Below are positions 1 through 9,615 of a DNA stretch of 64,000 nucleotides, in pieces; position 1 is the first letter of the stretch, and every line of letters begins with the position of its first letter. The notes under the pieces were generated by a model. That model was given only the letters and a program-made list of their open reading frames with translations. It ran no database searches and had not been told where the DNA came from. Made by a program: the position numbers and the translations under genes. Source of the DNA: Jejuia sp047345485 (GTDB lineage Bacteria; Bacteroidota; Bacteroidia; Flavobacteriales; Flavobacteriaceae); the NCBI RefSeq assembly GCF_047345485.1, contig NZ_JBLFEN010000001.1, forward strand, positions 310,001 to 374,000, given 5' to 3'.

Positions 1-258
1 ATCAACGCTTAATCTGTATTGAGAAGCATCGCCTAAACCTAATCTAACTGTGGGTATTGTAATATCATCATCACTTCTATTATATACTTTAAGATTGTAT
101 GTGCTAGAACCTATATTAGTAAATATAGTATCTAAATACACCGTATCTCTTGAGAACTCAAGGTTACCAGTACTTGCTGAGAATTCAAAGTCTTTTCTAC
201 AAGAACTCCAAAGCATTAAAAAACAAATTGTGAGAATGGGGTATATATAGTTTTTCAT
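1..258 (-). CDS. Putative secreted lipoprotein (C-terminus outside window)
   Basis: Only the first 86 residues are in the window; the reading frame stays open to base 1. It starts at an ATG at 258 and has a lipoprotein signal: Lys at residue 2, a hydrophobic stretch, then the lipobox LWSSC with the acceptor Cys at residue 20. The visible mature part (residues 35-86) looks like the start of a beta-sandwich, with the segment DTVYLDTIFTNIGSST. Lipoproteins beginning in this way are common in Bacteroidota, but I cannot assign a function. Outer-membrane or periplasmic location is inferred from the signal. The lipoprotein call is firm; the role is unknown. Confidence 0.75.
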   Translation of the reverse strand, partial: MKNYIYPILTICFLMLWSSCRKDFEFSASTGNLEFSRDTVYLDTIFTNIGSSTYNLKVYNRSDDDITIPTVRLGLGDASQYRLSVD

Positions 259-316
259 TAAGCTTAAATAAATATGGCTAAAAATATAACTTTTGAATTG
301 AAGAATTAGTATAATA

Positions 317-1117
317 CTAATTTTTTAGATGCAAAGAATCGCTAGAAATCTCGAAAGTTTCAGTGATCTTCAAAAATTGTTTACTAAGATTTACCATAGA
401 ATCAAGTAAAATCACTTTGTTTTTTTCTAAGATTAAATCTTTATTTAAATTTTTTGTTTCACAATAATCTAAAAATAAAAGGGCATATCTATCAGGGATA
501 TTTAAATCTTCTTTAATTAGTTTTAAATTAAATAAATCATCTGTTTTAAAGAGTGAATCTAAATGTTTGTGAGTTATATACTTGATAGGTTTACTTTTGT
601 TTTTCTTTTTAAATAGCTTTCCAATCATTTTTGCTATTTCAACAAAATTCATTCCATTGGCATAGGAAGATTGTGGTATATATAATTGCATATTATTCTT
701 CATGTCTCTCTTTAAAGCACGTTCAGCATTCTCAGTATATTCAAGCGGATTAAAATCTTCATCTATATCACTTATAAGAACTTCTTCTAATGAATTTATC
801 GACTTTTTTAATTCAAAAACAATAATATCAACAAAATCGCTTTGCTTTAATTTTACCAATTTTGAATGGTGAAACAGAGACTCAAATAATAGTGTATCAT
901 TAGCAATAGCAGAAATTGAAAAATCACCTTCATTATTGGTGTAAGTCAGTGTTTTTTGACTGATATTATAAACTTTAATGCCTTTGGCAGTAGATTCACT
1001 ATCATAAACCTTTCCATTAATACTCTGTGAAAAAACATGAATTGGCAGTAGAAGTAAAGCTATGTAATTAGTTGTTTTAATGTGTTTTATAATTGTATGA
1101 TGAATAAAAATAATCAT
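317..1117 (-). CDS. Carboxypeptidase-like regulatory domain protein
   Basis: A 266-residue exported protein. The ATG at 1117 is chosen; the frame extends to a TTG at 1165, but that adds 16 residues before the signal peptide. The signal sequence ends at VFSQ. It is followed by a CarboxypepD_reg-like beta-sandwich (SINGKVYDSES...GIKVYN...TYTNNEGDFSI) that ends in a SLEEVLIS strand, the way such domains lead into TonB plugs. No receptor barrel follows, only about 150 charged, mostly helical residues. Stand-alone proteins of this type are frequent in Flavobacteriaceae and have no firm function. Envelope location is inferred. Confidence 0.7.
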   Translation of the reverse strand: MIIFIHHTIIKHIKTTNYIALLLLPIHVFSQSINGKVYDSESTAKGIKVYNISQKTLTYTNNEGDFSISAIANDTLLFESLFHHSKLVKLKQSDFVDIIVFELKKSINSLEEVLISDIDEDFNPLEYTENAERALKRDMKNNMQLYIPQSSYANGMNFVEIAKMIGKLFKKKNKSKPIKYITHKHLDSLFKTDDLFNLKLIKEDLNIPDRYALLFLDYCETKNLNKDLILEKNKVILLDSMVNLSKQFLKITETFEISSDSLHLKN

Positions 1118-1305
1118 TAATTGTAGATGCCTTAATAACTTAGAATAGCTAATAAAACGTATCAAATGAAGTTTACTAAAGCTATAAAAGATTTATTATG
1201 TTAATATCTCGAAACTAATTTTTTATTCCGCTTTAAATCTATATTTAATATACTTTAACATCCGTTTTTGCTATAAATTAACATATACAAAAACAAAAGT
1301 ATATG

Positions 1306-2196
1306 TTAGTTCTCATGGATATTTAATGTCCATGTAATATTATATGTTTGATTAGGTTCTAATATATTTAAACCAATTTTATTATTAAAACTATCAGATA
1401 CTCCTGTTGTAGGTTCTATAGCAATTGTGTTTTTTTTGGGTGGTGTATAAGCTTGAATAAAATTATTGTTTCCAGTAGCATTAAATTGTAATTTATATTC
1501 AGGTGTTTTAAAAATTACTTCGTCAGATTTTAGAATCCAACAATCATCAAAAAAATCATCTTTAATTTTAATAGCATCAGTGGTTTTAATTGGCATTGTT
1601 CCTGTTGTAATGTTTCGCTCTCCAAGCACTACTTTTTCATTAGCATCCATTTCTATCTCACTATTAAATAAATTTGCACTTGTAAAATACGGATGCCACC
1701 CCACTGTAAACGGGAATGCGCTTTTATCAGTGTTTACCACTGTCATTTTTAAACTGAAGGTTGTATCGCTAAAAACATAGTCTAGCTTAATTTTATAAGT
1801 GTATGGGAAACCCTTTGATGTATTAGTTTCTTCATATTCTAAGGTTATTTTTGCATTTTTTTCTGATACGTCATGTTCTGTTAGCGCGAAAGTTTTATCG
1901 AAAACTAAACCATGAAGTGCATTTTGTTCTTCAATATTGTTTTTTTCAAATTGAAAAAATTCGCCATTAAACGTATACGCACCATCTTTAATTCTATTTG
2001 CAAAAGGAAATAAAATAGAAGAGGCATAGGTATTCGTGTATTTTAAAGGAGATAAATCTTGAATTATTTTATGATTATTAAGGGTAAGCTCCTGAAGACT
2101 AGCGCCTAAATTTAAGTATATTTTGCCGTAAACAGATACGTCTTTATTTTTAATCTCTAAGATATTTAAACTTTTGTTATGTTGAATGGTGTACAA
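1306..2196 (-). CDS. Aldose 1-epimerase family protein
   Basis: Interconverts alpha and beta anomers of aldohexoses such as galactose or glucose (mutarotase, GalM superfamily beta-sandwich). With the TTG start at 2196 it is 296 residues. The GalM signatures are present: FANRIKDG around residues 65-72, NALHG with His95, GWHPYF with His168 (the usual general acid), and AIEPTTG with Glu261 (the usual base). An upstream TTG at 2235 would add 13 residues; the shorter form is preferred because homologues typically begin with (M)YT. No ATG is available. It is divergent from the sodium/sugar symporter, which fits a sugar-uptake pair. Galactose is a guess from the galK/galT genes further along. Confidence 0.88.
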   Translation of the reverse strand: MYTIQHNKSLNILEIKNKDVSVYGKIYLNLGASLQELTLNNHKIIQDLSPLKYTNTYASSILFPFANRIKDGAYTFNGEFFQFEKNNIEEQNALHGLVFDKTFALTEHDVSEKNAKITLEYEETNTSKGFPYTYKIKLDYVFSDTTFSLKMTVVNTDKSAFPFTVGWHPYFTSANLFNSEIEMDANEKVVLGERNITTGTMPIKTTDAIKIKDDFFDDCWILKSDEVIFKTPEYKLQFNATGNNNFIQAYTPPKKNTIAIEPTTGVSDSFNNKIGLNILEPNQTYNITWTLNIHEN

Positions 2197-2329
2197 TAGA
2201 TTGATTTTTAAATTGTGATTTTTTTTTAAATACAAGCGTAATAGTTGTAAAAATACAAAAAATTAAAATTTGGCTTTTTACGATATTGGCTATTTGAATA
2301 TAATTACCCTGCACTTATTATTCTCCAAT

Positions 2330-2346
2330 ACACATATATGATGTGT
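2330..2346. promoter_or_regulatory. Inverted repeat between epimerase and symporter
   Basis: Perfect 6-bp arms ACACAT and ATGTGT separated by 5 bp, in the divergent intergenic region. A TATATTTG match to the Bacteroidota -7 box lies at 2363-2370, so the repeat would overlap the -33 zone of a symporter promoter. This suits a repressor site, but there is no clear -33 TTG and AT-rich DNA yields such repeats by chance. Confidence 0.3.
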
Positions 2347-2398
2347 TTTTAATAATAATATATATATTTGAAACATTACTAACCAAAATAACTAATTT

Positions 2399-4048
2399 AT
2401 GACATCAGGATTCGGTACTTGGGATTATGTCGTTTTTATAGCATATGCTATACTAATTTTAGGCGTAGGCTTATGGGTATCACGAGATAAAAAAGGCCAT
2501 CAAAAAAACGCTGAAGATTATTTTTTAGCAAGTAAATCTCTGCCATGGTGGGCTATTGGAGCATCACTTATTGCTGCAAATATTTCAGCAGAACAATTTA
2601 TAGGTATGTCTGGCTCTGGTTTTGCATCAGGATTAGCAATAGCATCATACGAATGGATGGCTGCCTTAACCTTAATAATTGTTGGTAAATATTTTTTACC
2701 CATTTTTATAGAGAAAGGATTGTATACCATACCCGAGTTTGTAGAAAAACGCTATTCAACAAATTTAAAAACTATTCTTGCTGTATTTTGGATAGCACTT
2801 TATGTTTTTGTAAACCTTACCACGGTATTATATTTAGGCGCACTAGCTTTAGAAACTATAATGGGTATTCCAATACTCTACGGTGTAGCTGGTCTTGCAT
2901 TATTTGCTGCTGCTTACTCTCTATATGGCGGACTTTCAGCAGTGGCTTGGACAGATGTTATTCAAGTTGTATTTTTAGTTATGGGTGGTTTAATTACGAC
3001 ATATTTAGCATTAAATACAGTATCAGGTGGTGAAGGATTTATGGCTGGTTTAAGTACCGTTTTTGATACAGTGCCTGAACGATTTGAAATGATACTAGAT
3101 ACATCTAATCCTGAATATGAGAATTTACCAGGACTTGGTGTTTTAGTTGGAGGAATGTGGGTAGCAAACTTATACTATTGGGGTTTTAATCAATATATAA
3201 TTCAAAGAACTCTTGCTGCTAAATCTCTTAAAGAGGCACAAAAAGGTATTTTGTTTGCTGCAATATTAAAATTAATCATTCCGCTAATTGTTGTTATACC
3301 TGGTATAGCGGCTTACGTTATGATTAATGATCCTGAAATTATGGCTAGACTTGGTACAGCAGCTTCTGATAATTTACCATCTTTAAACCAAGCCGATAAA
3401 GCATATCCATGGCTGTTACAATTTTTACCTGTTGGTTTAAAAGGTGTTGCTTTTGCTGCTCTTGCTGCTGCAATTGTATCGTCTTTGGCGTCTATGTTAA
3501 ATTCTACATCAACCATATTTACAATGGATATTTATAAGCAGTACATTAATAAAAATGCAAGTGATAAAGCCACAGTAAATACGGGTAGAATTTCAGGGTT
3601 TGTAGCTTTGGTAATTGCGTGTATTGTAGCTCCTTTATTAGAAAATTTAGGACAAGCGTTTCAATTTATTCAAGAATATACAGGTATTGTAAGCCCTGGT
3701 ATACTCGCAGTATTTATATTAGGTTTATTTTGGAAAAAAACCACTAATAAAGCTGCAATTATTGGTGCACTAGCTTCTATACCTATAGCCATGTACTTTA
3801 AAGTGGCGCCAAAAGGATGGTCTAATTCATCTTTATTTATAGATGTACCATTCATGGATCAAATGGGATACACGTTACTGCTAACTATGGCAGTTATAGC
3901 AATTTGTAGTTTTATACAACATAAAGGGGCAGATGATGAGAAAGGTATACTAATAACTAAGCAACTATTTAAAACATCACCTCTTTTTAATATTGGAGCA
4001 TTTATTGTTATGCTAGTTTTAACAGTATTATACGCTCTTTTTTGGTAA
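2399..4048 (+). CDS. Sodium:solute symporter (SSS family, SGLT-like)
   Basis: A 549-residue polytopic membrane protein with about 14 hydrophobic helices, the usual size of the solute:sodium symporter family (LeuT fold). Family hallmarks visible are the N-terminal YFLASKSLPWWAIGASL segment, the SAEQFIGMSGSGFASGLA sodium-site region of the first core helix, and ASMLNSTSTIFTMDIYK late in the protein, where the conserved SSxxN/S residues bind Na+. The ATG at 2399 is clear. The closest described relatives are Vibrio-type SGLT sugar carriers. With the divergent mutarotase gene, import of a hexose is likely, but the sequence does not fix the substrate. A hairpin terminator follows directly. Confidence 0.9.
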   Translation: MTSGFGTWDYVVFIAYAILILGVGLWVSRDKKGHQKNAEDYFLASKSLPWWAIGASLIAANISAEQFIGMSGSGFASGLAIASYEWMAALTLIIVGKYFLPIFIEKGLYTIPEFVEKRYSTNLKTILAVFWIALYVFVNLTTVLYLGALALETIMGIPILYGVAGLALFAAAYSLYGGLSAVAWTDVIQVVFLVMGGLITTYLALNTVSGGEGFMAGLSTVFDTVPERFEMILDTSNPEYENLPGLGVLVGGMWVANLYYWGFNQYIIQRTLAAKSLKEAQKGILFAAILKLIIPLIVVIPGIAAYVMINDPEIMARLGTAASDNLPSLNQADKAYPWLLQFLPVGLKGVAFAALAAAIVSSLASMLNSTSTIFTMDIYKQYINKNASDKATVNTGRISGFVALVIACIVAPLLENLGQAFQFIQEYTGIVSPGILAVFILGLFWKKTTNKAAIIGALASIPIAMYFKVAPKGWSNSSLFIDVPFMDQMGYTLLLTMAVIAICSFIQHKGADDEKGILITKQLFKTSPLFNIGAFIVMLVLTVLYALFW

Positions 4049-4066
4049 AATATAATTTCATTGCAC

Positions 4067-4104
4067 TAAAAAACCCTAAATACTAGTATTTGGGGTATTT
4101 TATT
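4067..4104 (+). terminator. Rho-independent terminator after the symporter
   Basis: Hairpin with arms CCCTAAATAC and GTATTTGGGG (one G-T pair) followed by a T-rich tail, 18 bp after the symporter stop. Its centre contains the palindrome ATACTAGTAT. Confidence 0.65.
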
Positions 4105-4245
4105 TTAGGTTTAATATAAAATGCAAATTCATTATATTCTGCATAAAACTATCTTAAAGTATTTTCCTGTTTTTTTTAAAAGTATTACTTTGGCACGATT
4201 ATTAGTTGTTAGTTAACTAATGTAGTTTACTTAATTAATCCCCCT

Positions 4246-7158
4246 ATGCGCCATTTCTTATATTTCCTATTATTTACCTGTTCTATTGTAGGTGGACAGA
4301 GTAGTTTAAACCCGTTAGAAACTAAAGATGCAGATGCTCAAAAAAAATGGGTAGATAGCATTTATAATGCCATGACACTTAAAGAACGTGTTGGGCAGTT
4401 GTATATGGTGCAAGTTATGTCCAATCAAAACTCTATAATAAAAAACAGAGTAATAAAGTTGGTACGCGAGCAACACATTGGCGGTATTATTTATTCCAAC
4501 GGTGGCCCAAAACGTCAGGCGCGTTTAAATAACGAGTTGCAAGCCTTATCTAAGTTGCCAATGCTTATTGGTATGGATGCAGAATGGGGTTTAAGTATGC
4601 GGCTAGATTCTACTTATGCATTTCCTTATAACATGGCATTAGGCGCTATTAAGGACAATAAATTAGTTGAAAAAACAGGGAAGCATATAGGTGAACACTG
4701 TAAACGCCTTGGTGTGCATTTTAATTTTGCACCAGTTGTAGATATTAATACAAACCCTAAAAACCCAATTATTGGAAACAGATCTTTTGGAGAAGATCGT
4801 GATAATGTTACAGAAAAAGCAGCAGCATTTATGAGAGGGATGCAAAGTGCCGGCGTTTTAGCAAACGCTAAACATTTCCCTGGCCATGGTGATACAGAAG
4901 TAGATTCTCACCTCACACTACCAACCATAAATTTTAATGCTAAGCGTATCGATTCTATAGAGTTATATCCTTACAAAAAACTAATAAAAAAAGGATTGTC
5001 TAGTGTAATGGTTGCACATCTTAATGTGCCTAGTTTAGAGTCTAGAGAAGGATATCCATCTTCTTTATCTAAGCATATTGTAACAGATATACTAAAAGAT
5101 TCTTTAGGGTTTAAAGGCTTAATATTTACTGATGCCTTAACCATGAAAGGTGCTGCAGATTTTAGTCATACAGGTGATATAGATCTAGCTGCTTTTAAAG
5201 CAGGGAATGACGTTATGCTCATGTCTGAAGATGTTGAAATTGGTGTGGATAAACTTATTGACGCCTATAATAGTGGAGAAATAACTGAAGATCGTTTAGC
5301 ACACTCCGTTAAAAAAATATTGATGGCAAAGTATAAAGTTGGTCTTAATAATTATCAACCTATCGGTTTGTATAATTTAGATGAAGATTTAAACCGACTT
5401 GAAGATGATATATTATATGAAGAACTACTTGAAAATGCTATTACTGTTGTTAAAAACAAAAATAATCTAGTGCCTTTAACACGGTTAGAAACAAAAACAT
5501 TGGCTTATGTGTCTCTTGGTGATGCAGATGGAAGTCATTTTTATAATGAATTAAAAAAATACACGAAAATTCATAAAGTAAAAGCTGCTAAGTTAGACGA
5601 GCTAATGGTTAAATTACAGTCTTACAATACTGTTATAGTGGGTTTTCACAGATCTGATGAAAACCCATGGAAAGCGCATAAATTTTCTAATGAACAATTA
5701 GTATGGCTTCATGAAATTGCAAAAACTCATGATGTTATTTTAGATGTATTTGTAAAACCATACGCCTTAAATAGTTTAAAAAGTATTGAGAATATCGAAA
5801 GTATTGTTGTTAGTTATCAAAATAGTAAGATTACTCAAGAAAAATCAGCACAAATTATTTTTGGAGCATTATCTGCAAAAGGGAAACTACCAGTCTCTAT
5901 TGGTCAGTTTTTTAAAGTTGGCGAAGGTATAGAAATTAATAGTTTCAAACGTTTAGGTTACACAATACCCGAGCGTGTCGGTATCAATTCTGAAAAATTA
6001 AAACGAGTAGACTCTATCGCTAAAGTAGCAGTAGACTCTATGATGACACCAGGAATTCAATTGTTAATTGCAAGAAAAGGCAAAGTTATTTACAATAAAA
6101 ACTTTGGCAAACACACCTATAAAGGAAAACAACGCGTGGGTTTTGAAGATATTTATGATGTAGCATCATTAACTAAAATTTTAGCAACATTACCCCTGTT
6201 AATGGAAATGGAGGAGAAGGGATTAGTGTCGCTTAATAGTCCATTGTCCAAATTATTACCCGAATACAAAGGTTCAAACAAAGCAGATATTACCATTAAG
6301 CAAATGCTATCTCATTATGCTCGACTACGTCCATGGGAACCCTTTTACTATCATACTTTAGACTCTGTAACAAGGCGCCCAAGCGGAAAATATTATCGCA
6401 CTAAAAAAAGTAAAAACTTTGAAATAGAAGTTGCTAAAAATCTATATTTAAGAACTGATTACCAAGATTCTATACCTAAAATTATTAAAGACTCTGAACT
6501 TCTAGAAAGATTGAGATACCGTTACAGCGATTTCCCTTATTATATTTTAAAGAAATTTATTGAAAAGCATTACGACAAAAGGTTAGATGAATTAGTACAA
6601 ACGCATTTTTATAAATCTTTAGGCGCTAACAATACCATGTACAATCCGTATCGTAAAATAAGTAATCAACATATCGTGCCAACAGAAGAAGATAACTATT
6701 ATCGATACCAAAAAGTACACGGTTATGTGCATGATATGGGAGCCGCAATGCAAAATGGAGTAGGAGGTCATGCAGGTGTATTTAGTAATGCTAATGATGT
6801 AGCAAAAATTATGCAAATGTATTTGCAAAAGGGTTATTATGGTGGTAAACGGTATTTAAGCCCAGAAACAGTTAATAAATTTAATACCTGCTACTATTGC
6901 GAAAAAAATAATAGGAGAGGAGTTGGTTTTGATAAACCACAATTGAGTGATGAAGGCCCAACCTGTGGATGTATATCAATGACAAGTTTTGGACATTCTG
7001 GTTTTACTGGAACCTACGCTTGGGCAGATCCTGAAGAGGAAATAGTATATATCTTTTTAGCTAATAGAACTTACCCTAATGCTGGTAAAAATTTATTACT
7101 AAGAAAAAATATAAGAACAGAAATTCAACGTTTTATATATGAAGCGATTGAAGATTAA
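4246..7158 (+). CDS. Fused NagZ-type glycoside hydrolase 3 and serine beta-lactamase-like protein
   Basis: A 970-residue exported enzyme with two catalytic modules. Residues about 30-380 form a GH3 domain with the NagZ-type loop KHFPGHGDTEVDSH (Lys209 to His222, giving the Asp220-His222 acid/base dyad) and the nucleophile Asp296 in FTDALTM. Residues 390-580 look like the GH3 second domain. Residues about 590-970 are a class C beta-lactamase/PBP-like serine hydrolase with SLTK (Ser641 of the SxxK motif), a YSD motif and HSGFTG (917-922) at the KTG position. NagZ enzymes release GlcNAc from muropeptides, so the fusion suggests combined sugar and peptide or ester trimming in envelope turnover. 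The N-terminus MRHFLYFLLFTCSIVGGQS is a signal peptide. Such fusions occur across Bacteroidota; the C-terminal substrate is unknown. Confidence 0.9.
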   Translation: MRHFLYFLLFTCSIVGGQSSLNPLETKDADAQKKWVDSIYNAMTLKERVGQLYMVQVMSNQNSIIKNRVIKLVREQHIGGIIYSNGGPKRQARLNNELQALSKLPMLIGMDAEWGLSMRLDSTYAFPYNMALGAIKDNKLVEKTGKHIGEHCKRLGVHFNFAPVVDINTNPKNPIIGNRSFGEDRDNVTEKAAAFMRGMQSAGVLANAKHFPGHGDTEVDSHLTLPTINFNAKRIDSIELYPYKKLIKKGLSSVMVAHLNVPSLESREGYPSSLSKHIVTDILKDSLGFKGLIFTDALTMKGAADFSHTGDIDLAAFKAGNDVMLMSEDVEIGVDKLIDAYNSGEITEDRLAHSVKKILMAKYKVGLNNYQPIGLYNLDEDLNRLEDDILYEELLENAITVVKNKNNLVPLTRLETKTLAYVSLGDADGSHFYNELKKYTKIHKVKAAKLDELMVKLQSYNTVIVGFHRSDENPWKAHKFSNEQLVWLHEIAKTHDVILDVFVKPYALNSLKSIENIESIVVSYQNSKITQEKSAQIIFGALSAKGKLPVSIGQFFKVGEGIEINSFKRLGYTIPERVGINSEKLKRVDSIAKVAVDSMMTPGIQLLIARKGKVIYNKNFGKHTYKGKQRVGFEDIYDVASLTKILATLPLLMEMEEKGLVSLNSPLSKLLPEYKGSNKADITIKQMLSHYARLRPWEPFYYHTLDSVTRRPSGKYYRTKKSKNFEIEVAKNLYLRTDYQDSIPKIIKDSELLERLRYRYSDFPYYILKKFIEKHYDKRLDELVQTHFYKSLGANNTMYNPYRKISNQHIVPTEEDNYYRYQKVHGYVHDMGAAMQNGVGGHAGVFSNANDVAKIMQMYLQKGYYGGKRYLSPETVNKFNTCYYCEKNNRRGVGFDKPQLSDEGPTCGCISMTSFGHSGFTGTYAWADPEEEIVYIFLANRTYPNAGKNLLLRKNIRTEIQRFIYEAIED

Positions 7159-7252
7159 ATAATATAGTACTTAAATTATGAGTTAGAACATATTTAAAAT
7201 GTGTCTATTATCACTTTTAATATTCTGACTTATACTATTAAAAATTTAAAAA

Positions 7253-8389
7253 ATGAAAATAGGAATTGTTTGCTATCCCACATTTGGAGGTAGTGGCGTT
7301 GTAGCAACAGAATTAGGACTAGAGCTTTCTAAACGCGGTCATGAAATTCATTTTATAACCTATAACCAGCCTGTACGTTTAGAATTACTTAGTAATAATG
7401 TACATTATCACGAAGTAAATGTTCCAGAATACCCATTGTTTCATTATCAGCCTTACGAATTAGCATTATCTAGCAAGTTGGTAGATATGGTTAAACTTCA
7501 TAAAATAGAAATTTTACACGTACACTATGCGATACCACATGCATACGCAGCATATATGGCAAAAAAAATGTTGCAAGAAGAAGGTATTCATGTACCCATT
7601 GTAACCACACTTCATGGTACAGACATTACGTTAGTAGGTAGCCATCCATTTTACAAACCAGCAGTAACATTTAGTATTAACAAATCAGATGCTGTAACTG
7701 CGGTCTCTGCAAGTTTAAAAGATGACACGCTACGCTTATTTGATATAAAAAATGATATTAATGTTGTACCAAATTTTATAGATTTAGAAAAGTACAATCA
7801 CGGTTTTACCGATTGCCAACGCGGAATGATGGCTCAAGATGATGAAAAAATTATCACTCATATTAGTAATTTACGTCCTGTAAAACGCGTACAAGATGTT
7901 ATTAAAGTGTTTTACGGTATACAAAAAGAGATGCCTGCTAAATTAATGTTTATAGGTGAAGGTCCCGAAAAAGAAACTATTGAAAACCTTTGTAAAGATT
8001 TGGGTATATCTGATAAAGTAATATTCTTTGGTAGAAGTAATGAAATTGATAAAATTTTATGCTTTAGTGATTTGTTTTTATTACCGTCTCAAACGGAAAG
8101 TTTTGGTTTAGCAGCTTTAGAAGCTATGGCTTCTGGTGTAGCAGTAATTTCTAGCAATACAGGAGGTATTCCTGAAGTAAATTTACATGGTGTTTCTGGT
8201 TATTTAAGTAATGTTGGTGATACAGACGATATGATTAAAAATGCACTTTATATCTTAAAAGATGAAAATCGCTTAAAAACGTTTAAAGATAATGCTAGAA
8301 ATGAAGCTTTAAAGTTTGATTTACATGCTATAGTACCTCAATATGAAGCTATTTATCAGAATACACTTGCTCAACGTATTTACTTATAA
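7253..8389 (+). CDS. bshA: N-acetyl-alpha-D-glucosaminyl L-malate synthase BshA
   Basis: First step of bacillithiol synthesis: transfers GlcNAc from UDP-GlcNAc to L-malate in the cytoplasm. At 378 residues it is the usual BshA length. The GT-B/GT4 features are the N-terminal GGSGVVATELG loop (residues 12-22), HVHYAIPHA, the TLHGTDIT strand, GEGPEKE, and the EX7E donor motif Glu282-Glu290 in ESFGLAALEAMASG. The HGTDIT and GGSGVVATELG segments are characteristic of BshA within GT4. It lies 94 bp after the NagZ fusion on the same strand; no other bacillithiol genes (bshB, bshC) are in the window. Confident family call. Confidence 0.92.
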   Translation: MKIGIVCYPTFGGSGVVATELGLELSKRGHEIHFITYNQPVRLELLSNNVHYHEVNVPEYPLFHYQPYELALSSKLVDMVKLHKIEILHVHYAIPHAYAAYMAKKMLQEEGIHVPIVTTLHGTDITLVGSHPFYKPAVTFSINKSDAVTAVSASLKDDTLRLFDIKNDINVVPNFIDLEKYNHGFTDCQRGMMAQDDEKIITHISNLRPVKRVQDVIKVFYGIQKEMPAKLMFIGEGPEKETIENLCKDLGISDKVIFFGRSNEIDKILCFSDLFLLPSQTESFGLAALEAMASGVAVISSNTGGIPEVNLHGVSGYLSNVGDTDDMIKNALYILKDENRLKTFKDNARNEALKFDLHAIVPQYEAIYQNTLAQRIYL

Positions 8390-8513
8390 TTTATTAAGTT
8401 TTAATCAGTATCAATCAAGAATATTGTTATGGCATAACGCAATACTACTATTGTTGATTAAATTATAATACGATTTCTACAAAAAAATCGTGTTACCCTT
8501 AGCATTAAATTCT

Positions 8514-9596
8514 TCACAACCATTTTTTACGTTTGAAATAATAGATAAGGCCAACAAAAATAACAATCATTACTGCCCAAACGATATAATAGCCATATTT
8601 AGATTGTAGTTCGGGCATGTGCTGAAAATTCATACCATACACACCTGCAATAAAGGTAAGTGGGATAAAAATAGATGCCATTATGGTGAGGACTTTCATA
8701 ACCTCATTCATTTTATTACTTATCGTAGTCATGTACATATCCATTAAACTCCATATCATCTCCCGATAAATATCAATATTTTCTGTAACTTGTATTAAAT
8801 GATCGTATATATCACGATAGTAGGTAATTGTTTTTTGTTGTATAAGGTCTGTTTCATTTTTGTCAATACGGTTTAATACTTCTCGTAAAGGAAATATGGC
8901 ACGACGTACCCTCAAAATTTCGCGTTTCAATTCTTGTATTTTTCTACTGGCATCATCTTCAATATGACCTGAAAAAATTTCGGTTTCAAAATCTTCTATT
9001 TTATCACCAAGCACTTCAATTACACCAAAATAATGATCAACAATGGCATCTATAAGTGTGTATAACAAATAATCGGCTTGTAAATTCCGTACACGACCTT
9101 TGGCTTGCCGAATACGATTTCTTACAGCATCAAATACATCACCCTCAGATTCTTGAAACGATAACACATAATTTTTACCTAATACAAAACTAACTTGCTC
9201 TGATACAATATGTTGACTTTTGTCATAGTACAACATTTTTAAAACCACAAATATATAGTCTTCGTATTCATCTATTTTTGGGCGTTGTGCAATGTTTACA
9301 ATATCTTCTAATACAAGCGGGTGAAGGTCGTAGTGCTTACCTAGTTTTTCAATTTCTGTAACGTGATTAAGACCATTAATATTTATCCAAGTAACGGAAT
9401 CTGTATGTTTAAACTCAAAACTATCTTCTACTGTATCTAATTCTTTTTCGGTACAATTTTTAGAGGTATAATCAAATGCTTCTAGAAACAGCTTATTTGT
9501 TGTGCGTTCTCCCGTGTAAACTACGCTACCAGGTATTTGTCCTAATTTCTTTTTAGATCGGTAAACTCTTTTTCTAGACATTATTTTAAATTTCAT
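8514..9596 (-). CDS. corA: CorA family magnesium/cobalt transporter
   Basis: A 360-residue divalent-cation channel of the inner membrane. It has a long soluble alpha/beta and coiled-coil N-terminal region and two C-terminal membrane helices. The first helix ends in the signature YGMNF (Gly321-Met-Asn), and the loop carries MPEL (327-330), both diagnostic of CorA. The tail KRKKWL is basic, as expected for the cytoplasmic end. ATG starts exist at 9596 and five codons later. It is the last gene of a minus-strand run, 19 bp after the MscS gene. Mg2+ is the likely substrate; Co2+ or Ni2+ cannot be excluded. Confidence 0.93.
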   Translation of the reverse strand: MKFKIMSRKRVYRSKKKLGQIPGSVVYTGERTTNKLFLEAFDYTSKNCTEKELDTVEDSFEFKHTDSVTWININGLNHVTEIEKLGKHYDLHPLVLEDIVNIAQRPKIDEYEDYIFVVLKMLYYDKSQHIVSEQVSFVLGKNYVLSFQESEGDVFDAVRNRIRQAKGRVRNLQADYLLYTLIDAIVDHYFGVIEVLGDKIEDFETEIFSGHIEDDASRKIQELKREILRVRRAIFPLREVLNRIDKNETDLIQQKTITYYRDIYDHLIQVTENIDIYREMIWSLMDMYMTTISNKMNEVMKVLTIMASIFIPLTFIAGVYGMNFQHMPELQSKYGYYIVWAVMIVIFVGLIYYFKRKKWL

Positions 9597-9615
9597 TTAA
9601 ATATATAGAAAATAT

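Noticed and set aside
8470..8491. Hairpin ACGATTT/AAATCGT between bshA and corA
   Set aside because: Short stem and no T tract on the relevant strand; too weak to call a terminator.
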